In this document: positions 24,033-36,629 of the stretch, piece after piece
How positions within the stretch are numbered: the stretch's first letter is position 1
Layout of the letters: each line of letters begins with the position of its first letter
Assembly (NCBI GenBank): GCA_015680685.1
Contig: MNCI01026937.1
Coordinates: forward strand, 655,793-719,792
DNA from: Gnetum montanum
Taxonomy: Eukaryota > Streptophyta > Gnetopsida > Gnetales > Gnetaceae
Direction of reading: 5' to 3'
Length of the DNA: 64,000 nucleotides
Notes under the pieces: generated by a model
Told to the model about the DNA's origin: nothing
What the model saw: only the letters and a program-made list of their open reading frames with translations
Database searches by the model: none
Position numbers and translations under genes: made by a program

Positions 24033-24420
24033 TTTGTCTAAATGAATGTTGCTCTTTTTTAATGGAGGCAGGTTCCAGGCCTTGTACATTTCTTGGGAGA
24101 TTAAGTTGACACTAGAACCTAAATCTAAAAGAGCTTTTCACGGCTCATTCCTAGTGATTTGTAGATATATAAGAGGACTCCCAAGATCAGAGAATTTCCT
24201 AGGAGGATGGCCAGCTTTTATCCAATCGGTAATGGCATGTGTCAACATGACCGTATGCATTGGGCGTGGTGTTTGGTTTGAAGGGAGTTTCGAAGTTTTA
24301 ATTGGTAATGAGGCATCTAAGGGATTAGCTTCTTGTGGTTGCAAGGACTTAGTCAGACTGTTGGTTCTAAAGAAAGGTCTTTTCTTCTTGTGGTTGATAG
24401 AACCAATAGTAGATTAAGAG
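24033..24420 (-). pseudogene. Element B aspartic protease (partial)
   Basis: Retroviral-type protease that cuts the element's polyprotein. The minus frame reads MLTHAITDWIKAGHPPRKFS, then GSPLIYLQITRNEP, a stop, and KALLDLGSSVNLISQEMYKA. The DLGSS loop is the active-site triad form (D-L/T-G-S/A) usual in Athila-type elements, where ALLDLGASINLMP is typical. The stop just before KALLDLG (about 24139) and the truncation at 24032 remove function. RT should follow but is deleted. Confidence 0.82.
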
Positions 24421-26780
24421 TTAACAGCCCTTGTAGCATTACGTTGCTGTGGCTGGGCAGGGAGCTTACCTTGCATAGCTGGAGTAGGTGGTAATGGAGA
24501 TATGGGTGGAAGCGATACAGCTGGATGAGAAGGATAGTATGTTTGTGAAACATCACCCCTAAGAGAAGGAGTCCTATAATACTCATAGGCTTGGTAGTGA
24601 GGTTGAGGAGTAACGTGACCAGTAGAGTCATGTAGAGAGATTGGCTGCTGCATGTAATATCCATATGGGTTAGGTTGACGGTAAGGATATTGTTGTCGTG
24701 GTGGTGGCATTACCCATGATTGTGGGTGCTGCCATTGTTGATACTACTCACTTGGTTGTGGTGGAGTTTCACTTGGATAATACGTTAAGGGTTGGTAGAA
24801 CTGTCTTGGGTTACCTTAAGGATAAGGTAACCTTCAAGGTGTTTGCCTTTTGTTTAATTGTGGGTTGATTGCATACACTCCAGACTCTTGCATATGTGAG
24901 ATTACAGGGCAACATCCCTTAGGATAGTCATATTGGCATATCTTGCATCCACTATCATTGCCTGTATCCGAATCCATAACCTCTTCGATGATGGTAACTT
25001 TACCCTCACCTTTGTTATGTGCATATTCAGTTTTTCTCTTTTTTCTCTTTTCACGATCACTACTTTGCTCTCTAGGCTCCTCTACTATTTTAAGAACTGT
25101 TTGAAATCGATTATCTAGGGAGTCCCATATTTGGTCTACCTTTGCCAATACTTTCGATGCCAACTTTTGAATAGGAAAATTTTTCCTTTTCACCATCTCT
25201 TCAAGTGGTGACTCTTCTTCATCCTCATAAAATCTTACCCCCTTTTTTTAGAGGGAAGGATCTCTATTATATTCCTTTGCACTCTCTGTTTTCCTTAGCT
25301 CATCTTCCTCTTTAGTAACTTGCTTCAACAATCTTTGTACTTGATGGGCCCTAAGCTTAAATAGCCTTCCTTAGGCATTAGTCCCAAGGGTTCTTTGCAT
25401 TTCATGCCTAAGCCCATCTACGAGATGGCGTAGGTGATACCTCTGCGAATAACCATGGTTAGGACAATGATGTAACAGTGCATAATATCAGCCCATGGCA
25501 ACATCCAAGGGTTCATGTCCTCCTTGTTTCCACCCTTGGATTTTCTTTCACAAGTTGGACACTCAGGAGTATGTTTGGTACTTATCGTTGAACAATTCTA
25601 ACATGGTACTCCACCTATGAATGGATTCTGGTTCTAAGGACTGATCCCAGCTCTCCACTTCTTTGACTAGTGTCCATCGGAATAACTTTAGTTTTTGCCA
25701 TTCTTTTTTTATGTTTTGTAAGGCACATGCATCATGAAATGCTTGTAGATGATTTTGAGGATCAACGTTGTATCCCCCTTCAAACCATGAGATATTGTTC
25801 ATGTCTAATCTCTTGATCCTACTATCTTTTTGGTGCCTTTTTGGAACTCTAAAAGCCTTAGTTAAGTCTAGCATACTTCGAGTAACGAGTAGGGGTTCAT
25901 CATGATCGTCCCGTCTATGGTGTCTATGATGCCTATGTTTTTCCCTACTTTCCCTTCTTTTGTGTTGTGATTCTTTAGAATGCCCTTGTCCCCTTTCCTG
26001 ACTATTTCGTCTATGACTCCCACCTTGCCTATCTTTATCCTCATGGTCTTTTCCTTTATGATTGCATCCAGATCCTGAAGGAGAGGGTGAAGGAGATGAT
26101 GAAGGTGAAGAAGAAGGAGGATCATCACCATGATGGTGCTTGCTACCTTCTCTTCGATGGTCGTGGCCTCGCTTGAGGTTACGATCAGCATGTCCATCTT
26201 TATCATGCATGTGTGTTCCTTTTTTGGATCCTTTGTGTTCATTAGTATCAGAACCTGGATTATGGATGGTTGAATGAAGGTTTTGATACACAACCCCTTG
26301 ACCAAAGTCAACGGGAGGAACATCATTTCATGGGAAACCTCCTAAGGCAAGTTCACCACCCTCATTTTCACTTATGACATGCGGGACATTCCAAGATGAC
26401 TTCCCCTTCATGGATTCATGACATCTCTCCTATTGTAGATCCCTTTGACGTTGTGCCTCTGTGGGTCGATACTCTCTTAAGTCATGATCATGCACAACGT
26501 ATTCTGCCTATAAGTGCTACATACCAATTTGCGTGAGATCACGAAGAAGCATGCCTGAGACTAAGTAATTGAGAGGTAACACTATGTTACCTTCTTAATC
26601 ACGCCAACGTACTTGTTCATCCTGGTGGAGGATAAAGGTAAATTTTGGTATATACTCATTAGGATGAATGTATACCATGCAAAACTGTTGAGGGACTGGC
26701 GGATTATCATGTGTACTATGCCTCCGATTGTTCCCTGTATCGGACCTAGGCGGTGAAACACTTTTGTAAGAAGGAGACAT
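24414..26780 (-). pseudogene. Element B gag
   Basis: Structural protein of the virus-like particle. It starts at ATG 26780 (SPSYKSVSPPRSDTGNNRRH). An N-terminal block follows, YIPKFTFILHQDEQVRWRD, shared with element D. Then comes a long basic, His/Arg/Asp-rich low-complexity stretch (26290-25900). The gag core at about 25815-25565 reads MNNISWFEGGYNVDPQNHLQ, AFHDACALQNIKKEWQKLKL, then a W..S..P.SI.RW..M..LF pattern. Downstream are a charged helical part with a Cys-rich patch (CKICQYDYPKGCCP, about 24953) and a Pro/Gln/Tyr-rich tail (24710-24420). A few in-frame stops (for example after QVRWRD and after DKYQTYS) break an otherwise long frame. The Cys patch lacks a canonical CX2CX4HX4C spacing. 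Confidence 0.82.
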
Positions 26781-26900
26781 AATTGTCTATTTAGTGTGTA
26801 ATATTCTTCTTATTAATAATTGTAAGATAACCAACCCTAAGGATTCGTTCCAATGATGGGAAAGATTTCCTAAGTTCAAATTAGCACACAAACAACAAAG

Positions 26901-26918
26901 TCCCTGGCAATGGCACCA
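26901..26918 (-). other. Primer-binding site of element B (tRNA-Asp type)
   Basis: The minus strand reads TGGTGCCATTGCCAGGGA one base inside the 5' LTR. It matches the plant tRNA-Asp 3'-end complement TGGCGCCGTTGCCGGGGA at 15 of 18 positions, and all three differences are C-to-T or G-to-A. This primer is characteristic of Athila and related elements. Confidence 0.8.
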
Positions 26919-26919
26919 A

Positions 26920-27725
26920 TGATGAGTGGCAAGGTATCCCTACGCTCAACCATATGAATATGAGTGTACATGCATGATTAGTCAAATTCCAAGTACTAAG
27001 TGATTATGTGCCTTTGTGGAACAAGGATGGGTTAGTCAATCATTATCTTCCCAAGCTTACTTGTATAGCACAATTGTATGGTTAAGTAAACTTGAGGTAC
27101 ATGATTTTTATGGCTTTTATGTTTTTATGTCTTGATGCTACAAAGGGAGGAGAGAGATAACTAAGTAACTAATTTAATTTAACTACTCAACTATGCTTTA
27201 ACTAGTCCTAACACTAGCATCCATTCTCACTTTCCGTACACATCCTAAACTAGTGCAACACTACTAGGATTACCAAACGCTAATCATTATTGGGTTACCA
27301 AGCATTACACACATGCTGGAAGTGGTCGTACTAAGTGTGCTTACTTATGAGAGTTGTAGGGTGAGAGAGAACATTAAATTAACTAAGGAAAGCATTAAGT
27401 AACAATAATTAACATTAATTAATCAATTCTGAATGCTACAAGGTTTATCACAAAGCTCCTCTTTATTACCATACACAAGGTGTGCTTAGGTACACAATGC
27501 TCGAATAAAGATATGTTCACTTTATGACTCCTATTGTGGGCACTCAGAAATAATTCTATCTTTGGAAAGGGAAAAAGGCAAGAGTTTGGGTAAGAGACTA
27601 AGACTAATTTCCAAAACCAAGTGTGCCTACCTCTTATTTATAGGCAACGAGGCAGGTCTCGATATCGGATGCTCGATATCACGTGAAAGGATCCGATATC
27701 ATGGACCCAATATCATGGTTCATCA
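26920..27725 (-). repeat. 5' LTR of element B
   Basis: 806 bp, TGATGAGTGGCAAGG to CATGGTTCATCA. It has a promoter box (rc of TTATTTATAGG, about 27636) and a cluster of GATATC motifs at about 27660-27715 (U3). The outer end touches CAAAG. Confidence 0.9.
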
Positions 27726-29759
27726 CAAAGGTTGGCAAACTCTATGTACTCAGTCATCTCTTTGATCTACAACTCCTTGAGGTAGATTTCTATAATATTA
27801 TATGCATTTAGTCCATCAAATATGAGCTGCCACATATCACCTCTTTATTGGATAGCCTCATTTAGCTTCACCCTAGCCTATTTGATTTCCTTTTCATTAA
27901 CCTATTTAAGTAGTCTAACCTAGTTCCTATAGTAATTCTTCACCTTTTCAAATTTGAAGGTCTCATTTTTCCAAGTAGCATTTTCAATTACAATCCTCTA
28001 GCAAAGTGCATGGACCTTCTCCATTAAGAGATTCTTGTATTTAGTTGCCAACTTTCTTAAATCCAAGTTTACCTTGGCAAGAAACTCCTAATGCTAGATG
28101 TATTTAACCATTTGGTCCTTTTGTTGCTCAGCATTACATAGGCAATGATTGTCTCTAATAAGGACCAAGTTTTCCTTATGAACTTGCAATAGGTCCTTGC
28201 CAGTGTTATTTGTCATGGATTTAAGATTGTCATCTTCTTAGCATTCTTAGCCTTTTGATACTTTTGTTAAAGCTATTAAAAACCTTCATCCCATGTTAAC
28301 TTCGGTTAGAGAATGGTAGGATCAAAGAGATGGGCTCACAATTTTGCAACTTCAATAGCCAACTATTAATTACACAGTGGCTTCCTCAAGTTGCAAATTA
28401 ACTACTAGAGATTTGCCCCTTATCTATAAAAGATGTGATTGGTTAGATGTGATATCATCTAGGAGTTCAAAGATATTTGGAAGTTGTTCCCTAGCTCCCA
28501 TAAGTCTTTTCAACACTTCTTTGTATTGGGTAGCATTCATTTGACCACTTCTTACTCTTGCTAATGCATGGCTATCTACCATGGTAGCAATGTCTTGTAC
28601 TAATGTAGTAGAAGCATTGAAGGCTTTTGCAGCTCTATCTATCACCACCTCTATCACTATATCCTAGCCCTTATATGACATGACAAGGATTTTCATCCCT
28701 TATTCTTCCTCCAATATGATAAAGAATATTGTTGCATTCCTCAAAATTTCAAGAAAGTCTTATCTAGGAATGGACACAGTGATCTCTCTGACACTTGGAT
28801 TGGGTTTGAAAAGTGCATGGTTTTGTTGTATAGAGGATAGTGGTGTCATCTTGCTATCTAGGTAGTTGATGGTTCTTGTAAACTTATTCAAGTGCCTCAT
28901 AGTTGGATGGTAGATGGAAAATTTTCCACCACCACCTCATTCTTTTTATTGCTATAGCTATTAATCCCAATTTTTTTTAAGGTTCTTAATAGCTACAAGC
29001 ATCTTGGGTGTTGTTTTAGGGGTTGTAGGTGATGGTGGTTATGGTTGCTTCTCTTCTTGAATCTTTCTAATGGTATTATCCTTGCTCATCTATTGTCATG
29101 ATGTAGTAGGAGTGCGACAAACCATATCATTAGAATAGCGGGTTATCCCTCCCCTTTTGCATAATTTTCTAATTAAGGATGGAAAGAGGAGTGTCTTCCT
29201 ATCCTTTCCATCTTCTTAGAATTCTTTTTAATTTCAAGGAAGATGAGTTGGGGTAGGTTGATGGGGAATTTTCTACTTAGAGCCATAAATACCCTTGTGG
29301 AGAAGGTTGTTGCCTTACTTGGCCTTAATGTTGGGTTAAGGTGATAGGCCATAATATTGAAGTAGGCTCTTTCTACCCTTGTTAAGGCATCATATTTCTT
29401 ATGGTCCCCTCTATAACACTATTGGATCCAATTTTTTCTTTGCTTCAAGATCGACTTGTGTTGAAATCTCTATAAGCTTTGCCCTAGTGTTGGGTAAACT
29501 AAGGGCTTTTGTAATGGCCTCAACCGAATAGGAGATGGTGATGTTCTTAATCTTGATTGATGCATCTCCTTGTTGGTTGTTCTAGAATAGGTAGGTTTTC
29601 CCCATGTACCATTCCCCATTATTAGAGAGAATGAACCACAGAGGAGACCCTTGTAACTACGTCTTAACCTCTTCTAATGTAAACTTCAAGAAGGATCCAA
29701 AGTTCAACTATTGCAAGATAGAAATTTTAACTTCTTTGATTAGAATCCTCTTTAGATAG

Positions 29760-30639
29760 TGATGAATCGTGATTCATTAGGCCATTATATTGGATCCACG
29801 ATATCGAGTACGCGATATTGTAGCCCAACAACAATATCGAATACGTGATATTGCGACTCCTACATGAGCCTATAAATAGACATGTAGGCACACGAGAGGA
29901 GTAAGTCTAGGAAGTCTAGGAAGTTAGTATTAGAGTAGGATCTTTTTCTCAATTTTTCCTCTCAACCCTTTCTCCCAGTGCATGCTCACAGTGTGATGAT
30001 TGTAATTGTATGACATCCTTTATTCGAGTGTGATGTACTTGGACACGCACATGATCGACAATAAAGATCGAGATTACTTCATCATTGCTTCATTTACTTA
30101 GTTTAATTATTTAATTATTATTGTTATTTATTGCTTTCGTAGTTAATATCTCTTCATCATAAATTCCTTAAATGTGGAATGAGTATGACTTAATCACAAG
30201 CATTTAAGTGTGACTACTTGGTAACCCAGTAGCGTACCTAGGATTTGCACTTGGTAATCCCAGTAGTAGTCATGCACGAGGTCCAAGATGTGTACAGATG
30301 ATTAAGGAATAGATGCTCATCACACTTAGGCTAGCTTAGATTCTCTCTCCCTATCTCCTATTAGTTTAGATTCTCTCTCCCTTTTCCTATTAGCTTAATT
30401 AAAGATATTTTCCATTGGCTCTAGGAGTAGCATTAGGTTAGAAACCACATCATACACCTCACTCTCGACTAAACCATATGTGACAAAGAAAATACTAGTC
30501 CAAGTGGGAAGATAGCGAACTACAATCAACGAGTAACTATCTAGATACCATGACTAGCCCATCTGCAAAGTTCGACCGGATCATGCATGAAATGCTCATA
30601 TTCGTATGGTTGAGTGTAGGGGTACCTCGCCACTCATCA
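29760..30639 (+). mobile_element. Solo LTR (880 bp) in ORF3 of element D
   Basis: TGATGAATCG to CCACTCATCA, plus orientation (CCTATAAATAGA box at about 29871). Flanks are GATAG (29755-29759) and AATAG (30640-30644), a 5-bp duplication with one change. U3 has two GATATCG/GATATTG pairs (29808-29858). It is closely similar to the solo LTR at 13822-14686 and keeps several CpGs. No internal domain. Confidence 0.9.
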
Positions 30640-30904
30640 AATAGGCTTCAATGAGTATGACCTCTAAGTTAGGCCTTGGTGTTGGAGCCTCATCCTACCT
30701 AGATTGACTTGTTTCTACAATAGGAATCTGCTTAACAGATTCCACCATAATCTCCTTCGAAAATGAACTGCTAGCATGCGTAGCCTCAACTACTTTCTCT
30801 TGGGGTTATTATTGTTGTGATTGTTGTTGGTCCCTTCCTTCTTAAAGTCACTTCTCCTTGGACTATGATGGCCCTCCTACTTACAATCCTCTCTTGGATG
30901 CCAT

Positions 30905-32970
30905 CTGTGATCATAAGCATAACCCATGATTAACTCTTTAGTCATAATATTTGTTTTCTTTGGATACCTTCTATTGTTGGATCAGGCTATGTTAATTCCT
31001 TAGAGGTTAGGATTTTATTGTTAAGTTCTTATTTTATGATCGTAGGCTTGTGATATTATTTTGTTATTATTTTATTCCTAGCTAATAGAGTTTATTTATT
31101 GATATAAATCCTTTATGGATATTATTTTAATATTTTATCCATGAGAAGTTAGAAAAATTTGGAAAATTTTTTCATGATAAGCCTAAGATTTGAGGCCTCC
31201 ATAATGTAACGTATACATTTGGTAGCTTGAGAATCAAAAAATAAACAAAATTAGGTAAGTGGTGTGGAAGTTATGGTACTCAAAGGATTCCTTGACTCTG
31301 AAAAATGGCAAAAGCTCCTCTAGCACTTTGGGAAAATGATGAAAAATGAACAAAGTATTGCACATATTTATAGGAGTTTTACCTTACATTGATGGGGCTA
31401 TATCAACTCATCCCACTGCATGTCAATGTAGTTATTCTTAACTATATTTTTCACTTTAAATTGGAAGAATTTTGAGTGAGATTGAAGCTGAAACAAGAGC
31501 TAAATGAAAGTTAAAAAGATGTAGAATGATGGCAACAACATGAAAGAGGATAGGTTTGGCCACTTAGAAGTAATTAGAGCATATTGGAAGAGTTCTTTAA
31601 GGATGATTTGATGCCAAAATAAAGCAAAACTGTATGCTATAATTCTATCAAGATGATTGATCACACAAGTGGCCCATGATTAGGGATTTTAACTTAAGGT
31701 AAACTAAAGAAATATATGTGGGTCCTCATAAGGTAAGCATATGTCTATTATGTCCTTGCATGCCTTCATCTCAGTGAGTTCGTGGACACCAAGGATGATG
31801 AATGGTTGTTTTTGTTAAATTCCATACCCATGGAAGGAATTATCCCTAAGTTTATGCTATCTAGAAAATAAAATTGACCAATTTTCCATGGTATGAGGTA
31901 GTGAGGTGATAGAAAATGGGGTAGCAAATGGTAGAGAGAGAGAACATTGGATAGATAATTTGCATTTGGATCATATGAGATTCCTAGTAGAAATTATGAT
32001 TAATATGATCTGATACTAGTATGTTCCAAGTCTAGACTAAGTTCATTTATTTTACTATGATCTTGCATTAACATATTCTTTCCTCTTCGATCAACAAGAG
32101 TTCATGATAAACCCAAAGGAGAACCATCATTATAATAGAAGAAGGAATTATGTAGGCCTTAGTTAGAGGGGTGCCTTTAGGCATGGGTAACATATCTTTC
32201 CATCCCTATAACAAGTGCTTTTAGCCTATTATTAAGTTTAAGGGATGTTCTTTGAATTCTTGTTCTTGTTTTGTTTTTCATGAAAACCACACCATGAAAA
32301 GATATGCTTCCTATTTATGGTCGAAAATAGTAGTGATGATATACCAATGGAGAATAATAGAACTTACAAAGGAAGTTGAAAGAAAAGCATGTCAAATCTC
32401 CTTGAGGTCACATCCTTTTCAATTTCCACTTGGTCTTTTTGTAGTTTGCTAGATTACAATATCATTTGTTACTTTTAGTTATAATGTAAAAGAATCTTCA
32501 TGCTTCCATGATATCAATTTTCCATGGAACAAATGGAATGGGTGGATGTTGTAAAATCATTACCTAATACCATAAAAAATAATAAATTATTGTAGAGAAC
32601 CTAATCCAAAGATAAAATTTAGCCTTTTTGTTAATCAATCATAACATTGATAACGGTGTTGAATAAATTTACAAAATTTGTAGTAGAAATGAACAAAATG
32701 AGAGATTTCCAATAAGACTAGATGAAATTAATAGAGAAGAAAGAAAATATATAAAATAAGTAATAAAATATTAAGAAAAATAAAAACTATATGAATAAAG
32801 TTACAAAACATGAAGGTGAACAATTGGTTAGCCTCATCAAGATGTTACAATGGGTGGCCATCTTTCCCATAACTAAGTTTAGAGGAGGAGATTTGAAAAA
32901 TAAAGCATGCTTGTTCTTGTGCATAGGTGTTAGTATTGTTGGTTACTTAGAATTCCATGAATGACTTAAG
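30905..32970 (-). other. Post-integrase spacer of element D
   Basis: Non-coding between integrase and ORF3. A block near 32385-32435 (CTCCTTGAGGTCACATCC) is shared with 52540-52580 of element E in the expected opposite orientation. A stretch at about 31340-31440 looks like LTR-U3 sequence (ATTGATGGGGCTAT), so parts may be rearranged. Confidence 0.5.
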
Positions 32971-34180
32971 TTATTGTACATTAAATAACAAGTGTTTTTT
33001 AGGGTTTGATAGGTAGTAAGATTTCATGGCCCTAAAAGAAAAAGTTAAATGAATGATGTAAGATCCTTTCCATAGCATTTGAAACTTAGTGTGTTGTGGC
33101 ACATGCATGAGATTCCAATAAATAATCTTATCACTAGGTTGGAATGTAACTTTTCTTATTTGTGCATCATGACATTGTTTGTTGTGTGGCTTGTGCACTT
33201 CATTCATCATTAGGGATATTCATCAATTTTCATCTAGCACATTGAGTGTTATAAGATTTTCCTTTTGGGCTAGATTAATGTCTAGGTCAAGCTCACATGC
33301 ATTTGTGAGTGTATAGAGTTTAGCTTGAATTAGAAGTTTGGGTAACTTTTTGTACACTAACTCATAGGGAGAGTAGCCTATAGGATACTTCTAGGTTGAA
33401 CAATATGCATAAAGAGCATCATTAAGTTTGGTACTCCAATCCTTCCTATATCTACTAATAGTTCATGTTAGAATTCTAGTGATCTCTCTATTGATGATCT
33501 CAACTTGATGATTGGCTTAGGGATGATAAGGGGTTATAAGGTTATGTTGCATCCTCAAGTGTTGCATCAACATTTGAAAAATAGACCTCATGAAATATTA
33601 GTTCCATTATCTAAACTTAGTACTCTAAGCATACCAAACCTATTTAACACATGTTATTTAACAAACCAAGTTGTGGTGGAATATGTATAGTTAGATATAG
33701 TTGTAGCTTCAGCCCATTTGGTGTAGTAGTCAACAATAACTATGATATAGGCCTTTCCATTTGACATGGATCCCATGAAGTCAATTCCATAAAGATTGAA
33801 AGGCTCTAGTGGTTAAATCAACTATTAGGATTATTTTATTCTTATGGTCTTTTCTCGATCTCATTGACATCACTCACATGGATGGGAGAAATGGTGAGTA
33901 TACCTAAAGATCATTGGCCAAAAGTTTCCTGCCATGAGAATATTTTGAGTCATCCTTCTTCCTGCATAGTGGTCCTCACAAGGGCCTTCATGAACATCCT
34001 AGAGAATTTGTAGCTAATCTACATCAGGCACATATCATCGAACTAAGCTATCAACATAAACCTTTTAAAGGTTATCTTAAATCTCCATGTAATGCTTAAC
34101 CTAGTGAAGAAACTATTATTTCTTCTTATTATCCCATTTTGTGGAAGTCTCTTGTTTCATAAGATAGGAGAGGAACTCAT
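32971..34180 (-). pseudogene. Element D integrase
   Basis: Integrase inserts the cDNA into the host genome. Minus-strand motifs in order: a zinc-region remnant near 34000-33870; FMGSMSNGKAYIIVIVDYYT with KWAEATTI (first catalytic Asp block, GIDFMGSM, about 33790); LDNGTNIS (second Asp, about 33610); and TPYHP.ANHQVEIINREI (catalytic Glu, about 33500). The C-terminal part at 33210-32971 (KVTFQPSDKIIYWN, then SFRAMKSYYLSNPKKHLLFN) matches the post-catalytic domain. D, D and E are all still readable, but stops and frameshifts are frequent. Confidence 0.82.
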
Positions 34181-34279
34181 CATACTAGTTGGTAACCTTT
34201 GGTCCTTGAACTTCAATGGACTTAGCAAAGAGAAGTTCATCTAGAAATTGATCTAGAAAGAGAAGATAAATGATCAATA

Positions 34280-34780
34280 ACTACATTTTCAGTTCCTTTC
34301 CTATCCACCATGGTAAGGTTTAATTCTTATAAAATTACTAGACACCTTATAACACAAGGGCTAATCACTAGCTTTTTCATTATGAAATGGATTACATTGT
34401 GGTTGGTGTACACAAAAATTTGGCATCTAAGTACATAGTATCTAAATTTTTCCAAGCATTACACCACTACCATGAGTTTTTTCTTAGTGGTGGTGTAGTT
34501 AAGTTATGCACCCATAACACTTTTTCTTGCATAATGGATGTAATATGGACGTTTTGGATCATCCATTTGTGCAAGAACTACTTCCAACACATAGTTAGAT
34601 GTATTTATCATTATATGGAATGGTTTAGACCAATCTGAGACATGTAGAATTGGAGTTTCTATGAGCTTTTTCTTTAATTGTTGGAATGCTTATTCACATC
34701 CCTTGGTCTATTCAAAGTTGCATCTTTATTTGTAAGATCTATTAGTAGTTTGGCAATTTTAGAGAAATTTTCTATGAAGC
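34280..34780 (-). pseudogene. Element D RNase H
   Basis: It removes RNA from the RNA/DNA hybrid. The minus frame at about 34630-34460 reads KPFHIMINTSNYVLEVVLAQ, PKRPYYIHYARKSVMGA, stop, LNYTTTKKKLMVVV. This is the gypsy RNase H pattern PF.(I/L).(C/T)DAS...GAVL.Q...YYAS...NYTTTEKELLAVV. The first catalytic Asp (D of DAS) reads N/T-S here, so it is changed. In-frame stops are present. Confidence 0.8.
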
Positions 34781-34799
34781 ACTTGTACCAACCAATATG

Positions 34800-35900
34800 G
34801 CCAAGGAACGAGCTCACATATTTTATAATTTAAGTTTGCTTGATTATTCCTTGGATGATCCTACATTTTTCAAGGTCCACTTGCATCCCATTTTCTAAAA
34901 TCTAGTACTCCAAGATGATGTCATCTTGGATCAGCAAGTGGCTCTTTTGTTTGTTGAGTTGCAGGTTCATTTTTACACATCATTTTAAAAGCTACTTATG
35001 ATAGTCCAATGCTTGTTCAAAGTCAATACCAAAGATGAAGAATTCATCCATGAATATTTCCATACCACTATCAATCTGTTACTAAAAGATGCTTAGTATT
35101 AGGTGTTGGAAAGTTGCAAGAGCATTACAATGGCCAAAGGGAATCTTTTTACATTAAAAAGTTCCCGAAGGACTTGTGAAAGTTGTATTTGCCTAATCTT
35201 ATGGTGTGATTTGAATTTGATTATAATCACTATCACCATCTACAAAATTGTAATAATTGTGTCTTGCAATTGTATCTAGTATCTAGTCCACAAATGGCAA
35301 TGAAAAATGATCTTTAAATATAACCATATTCAATAGCCTAAAGTCTATATAGACTCTCCATTTTCCTTCCTTTTTCGATACAATAATGAGTATACTCACC
35401 CACTCATTGTTTAATATAGGATAGATGAATCCTATCTTAAGAAGTTATTTAACTTCATTTTTAACAAATTTCTTAAGCTTTGGATTTAATCTCATTTGCA
35501 TCTACCTCCTTGGCTTGATAGTGGAGTCTATATAGATCTTGTGTTGGCATATGCATGGATCTATTTGGGCTAACTCATGATATGACCAAGCAAAATCTCT
35601 TGGCCATTTTTTTACAACTTTTAGCAGCTTTCTTTTTTATTGTTTGGTGAGATTTCCATTAATAATTACTAGCTTACCATTATCAAGAAAAACATATTCC
35701 AATGTTGCTCATAAAGTCTTGAATTCAAAGGGCTCATGTTTAAAATAATCAAGAGTTTCCAACTCTCCCCTATTCATCTTTACTTCTTTGTGGAAGATTT
35801 GGTTGTGAATCTACTCCATTTCATTTATGTTATTAATATAAACACTTGTGAGGAGCTCTATTAGTTTCATGCATATTGTTGAAGAAGTCCTATCATATGT
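34800..35900 (-). pseudogene. Element D reverse transcriptase
   Basis: It copies element RNA into DNA. At about 35165-34980 the minus frame reads KKIPFGHCNALATFQHLILS (family MPFGLCNAPATFQR), two stops, then IDSGMEIFMDEFFIFGIDFE. FMDEF stands for the YxDD-type FMDDF catalytic box of Athila-type RTs, with the second Asp replaced by Glu. The upstream fingers are readable only in pieces (conserved 'RPYRLNPK' and 'GKIR' regions decayed). Non-functional. Confidence 0.83.
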
Positions 35901-36229
35901 TGTTAGCCACTGGGTACCTTCTTGTTTGGTGGCTATTGCATATAGCCACCTTTCAATATTCGATGTCTTGGCATATTTATCGTATGATGTGATGGATGTA
36001 CTCTTCATGGCTCATATCTTTTGCATGCAATGATACCTTATGTCACTATATGCAATGCATGGGACTTCTTCTAAATTTTTTTAAAATCATTTTCTTTGGA
36101 GATTTCCAAGAAAAGGTCTTTAATCCCCAACTTGGCATCAATTATGATGAGCCAAACCCTTCCCGTGATAATAGGAAAGTTCCCCTTATAGTTGTCCATG
36201 TGGATCACCAAGAAATCTACTAGATAGGA

Positions 36230-36620
36230 TTAATCACAAATGGTGGTTATGATACCCTCCATCAATCCTAAAGGAACAGTGATGGATTGATTTACAAGCT
36301 CCAATTTCATATTGCGTTTCTTGAGTAAAGGTAGGTTCTGAGTCTTATACATCTCTTGAGTATTTAATTTTATTCTAGGGCCTAAGTCTAATAGATCCTT
36401 ACATGGATCATTTTATGCAATCTGCAAATAAATTAAGGGACTTCCAGGATTGGATCTTTTCTTGGGAAGGTGTTTTGCCTTGATCCATTCTATTACATCA
36501 TGAGTCAACATGCTAGTATGAACATTCAGGAACTTTTGGTTTGAATGTTGCTTGATGATAACTTTAGAAGTAATTGATGCAAGGTTAGCAATCACAGATG
36601 TCTATGAGAGTTTAAGTGGA
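36230..36620 (-). pseudogene. Element D protease
   Basis: Homologous to the protease of element B: HTSMLTHDVIEWIKAKHLPK, then SNPGSPLIYLQIA (36530-36413), then KDLLDLGP-type sequence near 36400. Stops break it. It precedes RT as expected for gag-pro-RT-RH-IN order. Confidence 0.75.
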
Positions 36621-36629
36621 CTATTAGAT

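Larger units (their letters stand above)
23876..27725 (-). mobile_element. Element B: gag-pro-only derivative inserted in ORF3 of D
   Basis: Flanked by the perfect duplication CAAAG (23871-23875 and 27726-27730). Minus-strand order is 5' LTR (26920-27725), PBS (26901-26918), gag, protease, then only the last about 157 bp of a 3' LTR (23876-24032). RT, RNase H, integrase, ORF3 and most of the 3' LTR are gone in a single junction near 24032. ORF3 of the host element reads on across the site once B is removed. Base composition and longer open frames show B is younger than D. Confidence 0.93.
23160..30904 (-). pseudogene. Accessory ORF3 of element D (interrupted by two insertions)
   Basis: Post-pol ORF reading from 30904 (ATGGCATCCAAGAGAGG, aligning with the 54143 start) down to about 23.5 kb. 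Blocks: NNGEWYMGKTYLF, then GDASIKIKNITISYSVEAIT and KALSLPNTRAKL at about 29630-29470. VVIDRAAKAFNASTTLVQDI lies at about 28660-28590. A coiled coil follows to about 27770, with LKEL.IKEMTEYIEFANLCY spanning the element B insertion site (23875/27731). Past that insertion the coil continues (FKLQNDAKQKLEIANAKLEV, about 23780-23720), and a C-terminal CIWDIPM block matches CPWDVPI of element E. It is longer than copy A because it keeps the C-terminal part. Many stops. The middle resembles plant 'putative transposon protein' domains. Role unknown; position suggests an accessory virion or cell-interaction protein. Confidence 0.65.

Noticed and set aside
24046-24417. 123-codon plus-strand frame
   Set aside because: Antisense to the element B protease, whose DLGSS motif fixes the coding strand as minus.
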